From Sphingopyxis sp. (GTDB lineage Bacteria > Pseudomonadota > Alphaproteobacteria > Sphingomonadales > Sphingomonadaceae), in NCBI GenBank assembly GCA_030145715.1, contig JAIXHQ010000003.1, forward strand, positions 1 through 64,000: 64,000 nucleotides of DNA, in the 5' to 3' direction. The first letter of the stretch is position 1. Each line of letters begins with the position of its first letter. This document shows positions 43,169 to 51,766 of this stretch, one piece after another. Position numbers and translations under genes: made by a program. The notes beneath the pieces are model-generated. The model was not told the origin of the DNA, did not search any database, and worked only from the letters and a program-made list of their open reading frames with translations.

Positions 43169-44602
43169 CTATCGCAGCGCGCCAATCGCGCCGGTCGCCC
43201 GGCCCAGCGATGCCTGAAATTCGGTTGGACGATAGGCATTGGGGTCCTTCACCGCCGCATAGGCGCGGTCGATGTCGGCGCGGATGCCCGCCGCCGCGCC
43301 AATGGTAATCCGGCCAGAGGACACCATCGCGTCGAGCAGCGTATCGACCGCCATCACCGCCTGTTGCGACCCCGAATAGTCGGTGAAGCGGTCGTTGATC
43401 GCCCTCGCCGCGATCGCATCGACCATCGCAAAGGCGTCGGTCCCCGAAAAGCTGCGCGACGCAAAGGCGGCCTTGAGCGTGGCGACGGTCTGAGCCAATT
43501 GCGCCGCCGCCTGCACGGCGCTCTGCCGATCGGTCGCCATCGCCTTGTGAAAGGCGGCGGTCCGCGCCGCGAGCTGATCCGCCAGACCCGGCGATGCAAC
43601 CCGCGCCGCCGCCGCCAGCATAATCAGATTTTCGTCATTATAGGGCGGCATTCCTTCGGGAAGATTGCGACCGGGATTGTCGATGCCGGTGCGCAGCGGT
43701 TTCGCCTGATCGAAAATGCGGCGATGGCAACTGTGGCAATCGAGGAAATAAAATTCGGGAAACATGCCGTCGGTCCCGCGCCGCGTCTGGAACAGCGCAA
43801 GGCTGCGCTCGATCGCGGTCGCCTGTCCGACCGCCCACATCTGGACATGATCGGTGCGCCGGTTTGCGCCGCCGAATTTGCGCCAGCCATAGTCGGCATC
43901 TTCCTGATGATGCGCCTGCAGGGACGAAAAAAGGTCGAGTTCAAAGCTGATGCGCGGATGGCCTGCCGCCATGATGCGGTGGGTGACGAACTGACCATCG
44001 CCCGCCGCGCCGAAATGACAATCGACGCACACGCCCGCGCGCACCACCGGATCCTCCAGTTTCTTCAGCCCCGCCGACAGGTTCGCCAGATGCTTTTCGC
44101 GCATCTCGCGGTCGGGGTCGGCATTGGTGCCCACTCCGGCATAATGGCTGGCGAGCCATCCCCCCGCCGGACCATGGCATGATTCACAGCCGACGCCATC
44201 CTCGGCCTGCACCGCCCGTGCGGTGCCCGCGGTGCTGTGACAACCCAGGCACATTTGCGCCTTTGCCGGATCACCGATGCCCAGGTTGCGCGCGATGAAC
44301 TGGCTGCGCCCGTTGCCCAGCACCGCCCACGCGCGGCTGTGCGCGCCGCCGGGGGTGGACGGTTCCTGCCATTTCATCAGCTCGTCCTGCCGGACGACGG
44401 TGCCGTCGCCTTCCATCCGGCCGTGACAGGTCGACCCCGCGCAGGACGCGACGCCGGTGTAGCGCGCACCGCCGTCGCCCTGCGACCGGGCGGGGGGTGC
44501 AAAGACCAACGCCGAGAGGGCAAGCGCCAACAGCATCGCCGCCAGAGCGGCAAATGCCGCCCAAGGCCGATCGCCGCGCTCCTTCCCAGCGTGCGCCGTC
44601 AT
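43169..44602 (-). CDS. Five-heme cytochrome c, cytochrome c554-like
   Basis: 477 aa. The ATG at complement 44600-44602 has AAGGGG 8 nt upstream; a TTG two codons earlier is less likely. The signal peptide ends near ARSQG. Heme motifs: one CX4CH (CAGSTCH at residue 54) and four CXXCH at 118, 139, 192 and 289, with distal His-rich stretches (HHQED, GHPRI) typical of bis-His multihemes in the cytochrome c554 group. The C-terminal 150 residues are helical without hemes. First gene of the four-gene operon, 51 nt after gdhA. Confidence 0.88.
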   Translation of the reverse strand: MTAHAGKERGDRPWAAFAALAAMLLALALSALVFAPPARSQGDGGARYTGVASCAGSTCHGRMEGDGTVVRQDELMKWQEPSTPGGAHSRAWAVLGNGRSQFIARNLGIGDPAKAQMCLGCHSTAGTARAVQAEDGVGCESCHGPAGGWLASHYAGVGTNADPDREMREKHLANLSAGLKKLEDPVVRAGVCVDCHFGAAGDGQFVTHRIMAAGHPRISFELDLFSSLQAHHQEDADYGWRKFGGANRRTDHVQMWAVGQATAIERSLALFQTRRGTDGMFPEFYFLDCHSCHRRIFDQAKPLRTGIDNPGRNLPEGMPPYNDENLIMLAAAARVASPGLADQLAARTAAFHKAMATDRQSAVQAAAQLAQTVATLKAAFASRSFSGTDAFAMVDAIAARAINDRFTDYSGSQQAVMAVDTLLDAMVSSGRITIGAAAGIRADIDRAYAAVKDPNAYRPTEFQASLGRATGAIGALR

Positions 44603-44653
44603 CCGCAAAACCCCTTGTCCCCAACCCGGCGCATTTATGCCCCAGGCCGCTAT

Positions 44654-46009
44654 TTATACCACCCCAAATGCCAGCATCGCGTCGGCCACCTTCTTGAAAC
44701 CGGCGATATTCGCGCCCTTCACATAATCGATATAGCCGCCGCCACGGTCTCCATAGGCCAGGCAGCTTTTGTGGATGCCGTCCATGATGTCCTTCAACAT
44801 CTGCTGCAACTCGCCCTCGCTCCAACTGCGGCGACCGCTGTTCTGGCTCATTTCCAGGCCGGACACCGCGACGCCGCCGGCATTGGCTGCCTTGCCCGGC
44901 GCGAACATGATCCTTGCATCCTTGAAAATATGCACGCCGTCGAGGTTGGTGGGCATGTTCGCGCCCTCGCTGACCGCGATGCAGCCATTGTCGACCAGCA
45001 CCCGCGCATCGTCGCCCAGCAGCTCATTCTGCGTCGCGCAGGGCAGCGCGACGTCGCAGGGAACCCCCCACGGCGTCTTGCCCGCGGTAAAACTGGCACC
45101 CCTGAACGCGCCCACATAATCCTCGATACGGCCGCGGCGATGAGTCTTGTGCGCCTTGACCCAGTCGATCTTTTCCTGATCGATGCCGTCCGGGTCGTGG
45201 ATGAACCCGCCCGAATCCGACAGCGTCACCACCTTGCCGCCAAGCTGGACGATCTTTTCCGCCGCATGGGTCGCGACATTGCCCGATCCCGAAATCACCG
45301 CCGTCTTGCCGACCAGGTCCTGACCCTTCACCGCCAGCATATTGGCGAGGAAATAGACGGCGCCATAACCCGTCGCCTCGGTCCGGATCAGCGAACCGCC
45401 CCATTCCAGCCCCTTGCCGGTCAGCACCCCGGTAAATTCCCCCGTGATACGCTTATACTGACCGAACATGAAACCGATCTCGCGGCTGCCGACGCCGATG
45501 TCGCCCGCCGGAACGTCGACGTCGGCACCGATGTGGCGATAGAGTTCGGTCATGAAGCTCTGGCAAAAACGCATGATCTCCCGCACGCTTTTGCCCTTGG
45601 GGTTGAAATTCGAACCGCCCTTGCCGCCGCCCATCGGCAGCCCGGTCAGCGCGTTCTTGAACGTCTGTTCGAACGCCAGGAATTTCAGCACGCTTTCGGT
45701 GACGCTGGGGTGAAAGCGGATGCCGCCTTTATACGGGCCGATGGCGTTGTTGTTCTGAACGCGCCAGCCGCGCTGAACGCGGATATTGCCATTGTCGTCT
45801 TCCCAGCAAACGCGGAACGACACGACCCGGTCAGGCTCGGCGATGCGCCGCAATATCTGCTGTGCGTGATAATCTTCCTTGTCGGCGATGAAATCATAGA
45901 TGTCCTCGGACACCTCCTGCACCGCCTGCACAAATTCGGGCTGACCCGGATTGCGCTTTTTAACGCCTTCCATGAATGTCGAAAAATCGACATGATCCGA
46001 AACTGCCAT
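44654..46009 (-). CDS. gdhA: NADP-specific glutamate dehydrogenase
   Basis: A 451-aa hexameric GDH of the GdhA type that interconverts 2-oxoglutarate, ammonia and glutamate. RVQRGWRVQNNNAIGPYKGGIRFH, with the active-site Lys, then PMGGGKGGSNFNPKG and the NAD(P)-fold ISGSGNVATHAAEK are visible. The ATG (complement 46007-46009) follows GGGGAGGGG; a start 25 codons further up is not supported. It is upstream of the cytochrome operon on the same strand, and the gap has no clear terminator, so read-through is possible. Confidence 0.95.
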   Translation of the reverse strand: MAVSDHVDFSTFMEGVKKRNPGQPEFVQAVQEVSEDIYDFIADKEDYHAQQILRRIAEPDRVVSFRVCWEDDNGNIRVQRGWRVQNNNAIGPYKGGIRFHPSVTESVLKFLAFEQTFKNALTGLPMGGGKGGSNFNPKGKSVREIMRFCQSFMTELYRHIGADVDVPAGDIGVGSREIGFMFGQYKRITGEFTGVLTGKGLEWGGSLIRTEATGYGAVYFLANMLAVKGQDLVGKTAVISGSGNVATHAAEKIVQLGGKVVTLSDSGGFIHDPDGIDQEKIDWVKAHKTHRRGRIEDYVGAFRGASFTAGKTPWGVPCDVALPCATQNELLGDDARVLVDNGCIAVSEGANMPTNLDGVHIFKDARIMFAPGKAANAGGVAVSGLEMSQNSGRRSWSEGELQQMLKDIMDGIHKSCLAYGDRGGGYIDYVKGANIAGFKKVADAMLAFGVV

Positions 46010-46165
46010 GCACCCCTCCCCTGATGACTGGGAAAGCCGGTGCGACCCCTGACGATTTAATCGTTGACCGACCTTATGGGCCAAAGGCTACACCATCGCC
46101 AAGCAAAGGCAATATGACAGCGCGTACAGGCCGTATTTTTCGTGAAGCGCGCAAGAGGGGGAAAA

Positions 46166-47104
46166 ATGAGCGGGAGCGACAAGATGGCCGGGCGCATGAC
46201 GAATATCAATCGCGCGATATTGATGGCCGCCTTTGTGCTGCTGGCCGCCGCCATCGGCTATGCCGTCTGGCGCGATTACGCGCCCGCCGTGGCGGACACG
46301 GCAAAAATCGACGCCGGGGCGCCGTCCGATCAGCTTGCGGAACTGGAAGCGCGGACAAGGCGCGAGCCGGACAGCGCCGCCGCCTGGACCGCGCTGGGGG
46401 CCGCGCGATTCGACCTTGGCGATTTTGCCGCCGCCGCCGCCGCTTATGAAAAGGCGGCGGCCCTTTCGCCCGAATCGGCGGGGCTATGGTCGGCGCTGGG
46501 CGAAGCGCGGGTGATGGCCAGCGACAGCGACCCCATGCCCGCCAATGCGCTCGACGCATTTAACAAGGCGATCGCAATCAACGCCCGCGATCCGCGCGCA
46601 CGATATTTCCTGGCGGTGAAGAAGGACGTCGGCGGCGACCACAAGGGCGCGATCGAGGATTGGTTCGCGCTGCTCGCCGACACGCCGCAAGGCGCGCCGT
46701 GGGAAGCCGACCTGCGCCGCACGATCGAACAGGTCGGACAGATTCACAAGATCGACGTCGCGGCGCGGCTGGCCGCCACACAGGCGCGGCCGCTGACCGC
46801 CGACGAAATGCCGGTGGCCGCGCGCGCCATACCGGGACCGACCCGGTCGGACATGGAAGCCGCGTCGCAACTGCCCAAGGGGCAACAGGATCAGATGATC
46901 GCGGGGATGGTCAGCGGGCTGGAAGCCAAGTTGAAGGCCGATCCCGCCGACGTCGACCGCTGGATCATGCTGATGCGCAGCCGGATGACGCTGGGCGAAA
47001 CGGCCAAGGCCGCGCAGGCGCTGAAAGACGCCATCGCCGCCAATCCGCAAGCGGCCTTGCGGTTGAAGGCCCAGGCCCAGTTGCTCGGCGTACCGGGCAT
47101 CTGA
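46166..47104 (+). CDS. CcmI-like TPR protein of cytochrome c biogenesis
   Basis: 312 aa. One N-terminal membrane anchor (RAILMAAFVLLAAAIGYAVW, residues 20-39), then TPR-like repeats (AAWTALGAARFDLGDFAAAAAAYEKA, LWSALGEARVMA, ALDAFNKAIAINARDPRARYF), which in CcmI/CycH hold the apocytochrome for heme ligation. The ATG at 46166 follows AGAGGGGG; a GTG upstream is less likely. It stands apart from a ccm operon but next to the multiheme cytochromes. The alternative is a general TPR protein. Confidence 0.75.
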   Translation: MSGSDKMAGRMTNINRAILMAAFVLLAAAIGYAVWRDYAPAVADTAKIDAGAPSDQLAELEARTRREPDSAAAWTALGAARFDLGDFAAAAAAYEKAAALSPESAGLWSALGEARVMASDSDPMPANALDAFNKAIAINARDPRARYFLAVKKDVGGDHKGAIEDWFALLADTPQGAPWEADLRRTIEQVGQIHKIDVAARLAATQARPLTADEMPVAARAIPGPTRSDMEAASQLPKGQQDQMIAGMVSGLEAKLKADPADVDRWIMLMRSRMTLGETAKAAQALKDAIAANPQAALRLKAQAQLLGVPGI

Positions 47105-47156
47105 CCGTTTCGGCCGCGCGGCGGAAAGACCCTGGCGGCGTTCCTCTGTATCGCGA

Positions 47157-50100
47157 TCAACTCGCCATCAACGCCGCATTGCCGCCCGCCGCGGTGATAT
47201 CGGTGCTGATCGATTTTTCCTCGGCAAAGCGGTGAAGATAATGCGGCCCGCCCGCCTTTGGCCCGGTGCCCGACAGCCCGCGACCGCCAAAGGGCTGTGA
47301 CCCCACGATCGCGCCGATCTGGTTGCGGTTGACATAGACGTTGCCGACCTGCGCGCGCGCGGCGATATGCGCCGCGACTCCGTCGATGCGCGTGTGGACG
47401 CCCAGCGTCAGGCCATAGCCCGACGCATTGATCGCATCGATCAGCGCATCGAGTTCGCCGCCCTTCCACGTCGCGACGTGCAGCACCGGACCGAAAATCT
47501 CGCGCTTCAGGTCGGTGACATGATCGAGGCGGATCAGCACCGGCGGCACGAAATGGCCGCCTGCGGGCAGGTTCGCGCCGCCCGCTTCGGCGATCACGCG
47601 GCCCGCCGCGCGCGCCTCGGCGACATAGGCGGCAATGGTCGCGCGCGCCTCTTCATCGATGATCGGTCCGACGTCGGTCGCAAGGATCGACGGATCGCCG
47701 ACGGCCAGTTCGGCCATCGCGCCCGCGACCATTTCGATCATCGTGTCGGCCACATCCTCCTGCACGCACAACAGGCGCAGGGCGGAGCACCGCTGTCCCG
47801 CCGACTGAAACGCCGATGCGACGGCATCGCGCGCCACCTGTTCGGGCAGCGCCGTCGAATCGACGATCATCGCGTTCGCGCCGCCGGTTTCGGCAATCAG
47901 CGTCGCGATCGGGCCGTCGCGTCCGGCCAGGCCGCGATTGATCATCCGCGCCACCTCGGTCGACCCGGTAAAGGCGACGCCGATGATGCCGGTGTCGCCG
48001 GTCAGCGCCGCGCCCACCGTTTCGCCCCGGCCGGGAAGATAATGGACCACGTCGCCGGGAATACCGGCCTCCAGCAGCAGTTCGACGGCGGCATGGGCGA
48101 TCAGCGGCGTCTGTTCGGCAGGTTTCGCGATCACCGCATTGCCCGCGGCCAGCGCCGCCGACACCTGGCCCAGAAAAATCGCCAGCGGGAAATTCCACGG
48201 GCTGATACAGACAAAGACACCCTTGCCTTCGAGCATCAGTTCGTTGCGCTCGCCGGTCGGGCCGGGCAGCGCGACCGGATCGGTGAAATCGGCGCGCGCC
48301 TGCGCGGCATAATAGCGCAGGAAATCGACCGCCTCGCGCACTTCGGCGATCGCATCGGCCAGCGTCTTGCCCGCTTCGTCGATCGCGAGGCCCAGGAACA
48401 GCGCCTCCCGTTCCTCCAGCAGGTCAGCGGCGCGTTCCAGCCGCTCGGCGCGAAAGGCCCCGCCGGCAAGGCTCCAGTCATCCTGTGCCCGGCGCGCCGA
48501 CGCGACGGCGTCGGCAACGGCGGCGGCGTCCGCCTCCACAACCTGTCCGACGATCGCGCCCGTCGCGGGATTGCGCACCGGTTCGGCCTTGCCAGCCCGC
48601 GTCACGCCGCCGATGATCGGCGCCGCGACATGGTCGCTCCGCCGCGCCGCGCCGATCGCCGACACCAGCGCCTCGGGCACGCCCGGATCGCCCAGATCAT
48701 GGCCGCGCGAATTGCGCCGCGCCGGATCGAACAGGCCCAGCCCGGTCGCGATGGCCGGCGTCGGCACACTGGCGACGCTGCGCGGATCGACCGCAAGCTG
48801 TTCGGCGGTCACGCCGGGGTCGGAAAATTGATGCACGAAGCTGGAATTGGCGCCATTTTCAAGCAAACGGCGGACCAGATAGGCCAGCAGGTCGCGGTGC
48901 GTGCCGACCGGCGCATAGACGCGCACCGGGCGCGGCGGCGGGAACAGCGCGACGAGGGCGTCATGCGCGCCCTCGCCCATGCCGTGCAATCGCTGCAATT
49001 CATAATCGGCGCCCGCAAACAGTTCCGCGACAAAAGCAAGCGTCATCGCATTGTGGCTGGCAAAGGCGGGATAGATGCAATCCTGGCAATCGCGCAGCAA
49101 CTGGGCGCAGCGCATATAGTTGAGGTCGGTGTGCAGCTTTGCCGTAAATACCGGAAAATCGTCCAGGCCCAGCGTCTGGGCGCGCTTGATCTCGGTGTCC
49201 CAATAGGCCCCCTTGACCAAGCGCATCGACAGCTTCACCCCCCGCGTCCGCGCGCGGTTCGCAAGCCATTCGATCACCGCTGGCGCGCGCTTCTGATAGG
49301 CCTGTATGACGATGCCCAGCCCCGTCCAGCCATCTGCGATCCCGGCGTCGATCAGCGCCGCAAACACGTCCATATGGGGCTCCAGCCGGTCGCTTTCCTC
49401 CGCGTCGATCATCAGCGGGATGTTCACCGCGCGCGCCGCCCGGGCGAGTGCGATGACATTCGGGATCAACTCGTCGCTGACACGCGCCGCCTGCAGATAT
49501 TCATAGCGCGGGTGCAGCGCCGACAACTTGATCGATATGCCGTGGTTGGCATGGGGGTCGCCGGGTTTCGCGTCCTTGCCGATACGCGCGATCGCATTCG
49601 CATAGCTGGCATGGTAACGCGCCGCATCCCCGGCGGTCCGCGCCGCTTCGCCCAGCATGTCGAAACTGGCGAGTTCGGATTTCTCCTTGTCGGCGCGCTT
49701 GACCGCGGCGTCGATCGTTTCACCCATCACGAACTGCTGACCCAGCATCTTCATCGCCGCGAGCGCGGCCTGGCGGATCACCGGCTCGCCCGACCGACGC
49801 ACCATCGCCTTTATCAGGGCGAGCGGGTTCGCCCTGCTGCCCATCGCGTCCAGCATCAGCGTAGCCGACCCCAGCGAAAGCCCGCGCGACGACAGCGCGA
49901 CGATCAGCGGGCTGTCCTCATCCTCGCCATCCTTCCAGTGACGCCCGGCGATCTTGTCGCGGATCAGCGCGTTGGCGGTCGCATTGTCCGGCACGCGCAG
50001 CAACGCCTCGGCCAGGCACATCAGCACGACGCCTTCCTCGGTCGACAGGCGGTATCGGTTCATCAATTGCGCGACGAGCGTCTCGCGCTCACCCTCGGCC

Positions 50101-50252
50101 TTTGCCTTGCGGATCAGGTCCAGCCCGCGCCGCGTCACCGCCTCCACACTGGCCGACGAGGTGGCAAGAACAGTCCGCAGGTCGGCGACGATGGCTGCTT
50201 CGCTGCGGCGGGCGAGGGCGCGGATGGGCGCACGATCTGGGCTTTGAATCAT
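47157..50252 (-). CDS. putA: Bifunctional proline dehydrogenase / L-glutamate gamma-semialdehyde dehydrogenase PutA
   Basis: A 1031-aa enzyme that oxidises proline to glutamate. The FAD-containing PRODH barrel spans about 150-470 (LSMRLVKGAYWDTEIKRAQ is a signature); the aldehyde dehydrogenase half covers about 510-1010, with ETGGANAMIVDS and FQSAGQRCSALR containing the catalytic Cys. It lacks the ribbon-helix-helix that lets E. coli PutA bind DNA, so regulation falls to the divergent Lrp-type gene. Usual length for alphaproteobacterial PutA. No nearby proline transporter. Confidence 0.95.
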   Translation of the reverse strand: MIQSPDRAPIRALARRSEAAIVADLRTVLATSSASVEAVTRRGLDLIRKAKAEGERETLVAQLMNRYRLSTEEGVVLMCLAEALLRVPDNATANALIRDKIAGRHWKDGEDEDSPLIVALSSRGLSLGSATLMLDAMGSRANPLALIKAMVRRSGEPVIRQAALAAMKMLGQQFVMGETIDAAVKRADKEKSELASFDMLGEAARTAGDAARYHASYANAIARIGKDAKPGDPHANHGISIKLSALHPRYEYLQAARVSDELIPNVIALARAARAVNIPLMIDAEESDRLEPHMDVFAALIDAGIADGWTGLGIVIQAYQKRAPAVIEWLANRARTRGVKLSMRLVKGAYWDTEIKRAQTLGLDDFPVFTAKLHTDLNYMRCAQLLRDCQDCIYPAFASHNAMTLAFVAELFAGADYELQRLHGMGEGAHDALVALFPPPRPVRVYAPVGTHRDLLAYLVRRLLENGANSSFVHQFSDPGVTAEQLAVDPRSVASVPTPAIATGLGLFDPARRNSRGHDLGDPGVPEALVSAIGAARRSDHVAAPIIGGVTRAGKAEPVRNPATGAIVGQVVEADAAAVADAVASARRAQDDWSLAGGAFRAERLERAADLLEEREALFLGLAIDEAGKTLADAIAEVREAVDFLRYYAAQARADFTDPVALPGPTGERNELMLEGKGVFVCISPWNFPLAIFLGQVSAALAAGNAVIAKPAEQTPLIAHAAVELLLEAGIPGDVVHYLPGRGETVGAALTGDTGIIGVAFTGSTEVARMINRGLAGRDGPIATLIAETGGANAMIVDSTALPEQVARDAVASAFQSAGQRCSALRLLCVQEDVADTMIEMVAGAMAELAVGDPSILATDVGPIIDEEARATIAAYVAEARAAGRVIAEAGGANLPAGGHFVPPVLIRLDHVTDLKREIFGPVLHVATWKGGELDALIDAINASGYGLTLGVHTRIDGVAAHIAARAQVGNVYVNRNQIGAIVGSQPFGGRGLSGTGPKAGGPHYLHRFAEEKSISTDITAAGGNAALMAS

Positions 50253-50350
50253 GCCATGGGCTTAGCATATCGCCGCCAGTCGATCCGACTTGATTTGGCC
50301 CCTATCGCGTATCAGTTGACTGGAATATGGATAAATCCTAGTCGATTTCC

Positions 50351-50821
50351 ATGAAAATTCCGCCACAGACAGTCGAAATGGATGATTTTGACCGCAAGAT
50401 TCTGGCTGTTCTGGGGCGCGACGGCCGGATTACCTTTACCGAACTCGCATCGCGCGTCGGCCTGTCGAAAACGCCGTGCCAGCAGCGCGTGAAACGGCTG
50501 GTCGACAGCGGGCTGATCACCGGCTTTCGTGCGATCGTCGACCCGGCGAAGGTCGGCCTCGACCATGTCGCCTTTACCGAGGTCAAGCTGTCGGACACGC
50601 GCGAGGACGCGCTGCGACAGTTCAACGCCGCGGTCAGGCAAATTCCAGAGGTCGAGGAATGCCACATGATCGCGAGCAGCTTCGATTATCTGCTCAAGGT
50701 CCGCACTCCCGACATCCGCCGCTATCGCATAGTTCTGGGCGAGAAGATTTCCAGCCTGCCACATGTCGCGAGCACGTCCACTTTCGTCGCGATGGAAACG
50801 ATCTGCGAAAGCGCGCGCTGA
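50351..50821 (+). CDS. Lrp/AsnC family regulator, probably PutR
   Basis: 156 aa. The winged helix lies at residues 10-60 (DFDRKILAVLGRDGRITFTELASRVGLSKTP) and the RAM ligand domain after that, with VEECHMIASSFDYLLKVR. It sits divergent to putA with 98 nt between the starts. In alphaproteobacteria this arrangement is the proline-responsive activator PutR, so proline-induced activation of putA is likely. No clear operator could be picked by eye. Confidence 0.85.
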   Translation: MKIPPQTVEMDDFDRKILAVLGRDGRITFTELASRVGLSKTPCQQRVKRLVDSGLITGFRAIVDPAKVGLDHVAFTEVKLSDTREDALRQFNAAVRQIPEVEECHMIASSFDYLLKVRTPDIRRYRIVLGEKISSLPHVASTSTFVAMETICESAR

Positions 50822-50869
50822 TCCAGAAGATTGACCACCGCGCGCGGCTGTGCCAATCGCTCGATCGAC

Positions 50870-50943
50870 GCGGGTGTAGCTCAATGGTAGAGCAGAAGCT
50901 TCCCAAGCTTACGACGAGGGTTCGATTCCCTTCACCCGCTCCA
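50870..50943 (+). tRNA. tRNA-Gly(CCC)
   Basis: 74 nt with an encoded CCA. Acceptor GCGGGTG pairs with CACCCGC; D arm GCTC-loop-GAGC with GGTA; anticodon loop TTCCCAA, anticodon CCC; T arm GAGGG-TTCGATT-CCCTT. It decodes GGG. The 27-43 pair is not Watson-Crick. The opposite strand here encodes the tail of the transglutaminase gene. Confidence 0.95.
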
Positions 50944-51706
50944 CCTTCACCGACTGGCTGACGAAATCGATGTCGCGATAGGCGGTGAGGAAGGAGATGT
51001 CGGCGGCGTCGCGGCCGACGCAGATGCGCGCCATTTCGGATGCCCGCGCCATGCCGGTCGCGTCGACCGGGTGCCAGTCACCGTCCAGATAGACTTCGGC
51101 GACGGCGTGAAAATCCTGCGGCGCGACGCGCAGCGCATAGGCGCTGGCCATGCGCGCCGGGATATGCGCGGCGCGCGCCAGCGCGATCATGACATGGGCA
51201 TAGTCGCGGCACACGCCACGGCGTTCGACAAAACTGTCGAGCGCGCCCGTTTCGGACGTGCTGGACCCGGCGACATAGGTGAAGCGATTTTCGATCCAGT
51301 CGCGCATCCGGCCGATCTTTGCGCCGCCTTCATGATCGCCGAACCGCCGTTCGACAAAGGCGTGAAACTTGTTCGACGGGCAATAGCGCGATTCGTTGAG
51401 ATAGGGGATCGCCTCTGCCGGCAGTCGGTGCAGCGGCACGGCGGCGAGCGCGCGAAAATCAGTATCGGGCCGATCGATCGCGACCAGCGCGCGATATTCG
51501 GCGCGAAGGCTGCCCTCGGCGCGCAGCCAGATCGGTTCGCAGAGACCGTCCGGCGCCGGAACGCGCGCGACAAATTCGGGAGTCCCGATGTCGAGCGAGG
51601 CATCGATCACGCGCTGGCCATGGCCGTCGGCGGCCTCGATCTGCAGCATCAGATCGACGGGTTCGGACAAGCGATAGTTCAGGGACGCGGATATTTTCAG
51701 TTTCAT
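50909..51706 (-). CDS. Transglutaminase-like cysteine protease family protein
   Basis: 265 aa as read. Catalytic Cys in RRGVCRDYAHVMIALARA near residue 167, His in DFHAVAEVYL near 204 and Asp in HPVDATGM near 218, the transglutaminase-core triad. No signal peptide or membrane segment. The last residues, VKGIEPSS, are produced by reading antisense through the tRNA-Gly gene, so the natural stop is inside the tRNA. Homologous proteins are predicted peptidases or amidases of unknown substrate. Its 5' end faces the MFS gene. Confidence 0.85.
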   Translation of the reverse strand: MKLKISASLNYRLSEPVDLMLQIEAADGHGQRVIDASLDIGTPEFVARVPAPDGLCEPIWLRAEGSLRAEYRALVAIDRPDTDFRALAAVPLHRLPAEAIPYLNESRYCPSNKFHAFVERRFGDHEGGAKIGRMRDWIENRFTYVAGSSTSETGALDSFVERRGVCRDYAHVMIALARAAHIPARMASAYALRVAPQDFHAVAEVYLDGDWHPVDATGMARASEMARICVGRDAADISFLTAYRDIDFVSQSVKVERVKGIEPSS

Positions 51707-51766
51707 CTATCGACAACGCATGAAGGAGGGAACAGTGGCGCTAGGGACAGCAAGGGAAAAGAACAA

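Noticed and set aside
47367-50354. A 995-codon plus-strand open frame antisense to putA
   Set aside because: PutA on the other strand has full-length catalytic motifs; the plus frame has none and is rich in Arg, Asp and Gly.
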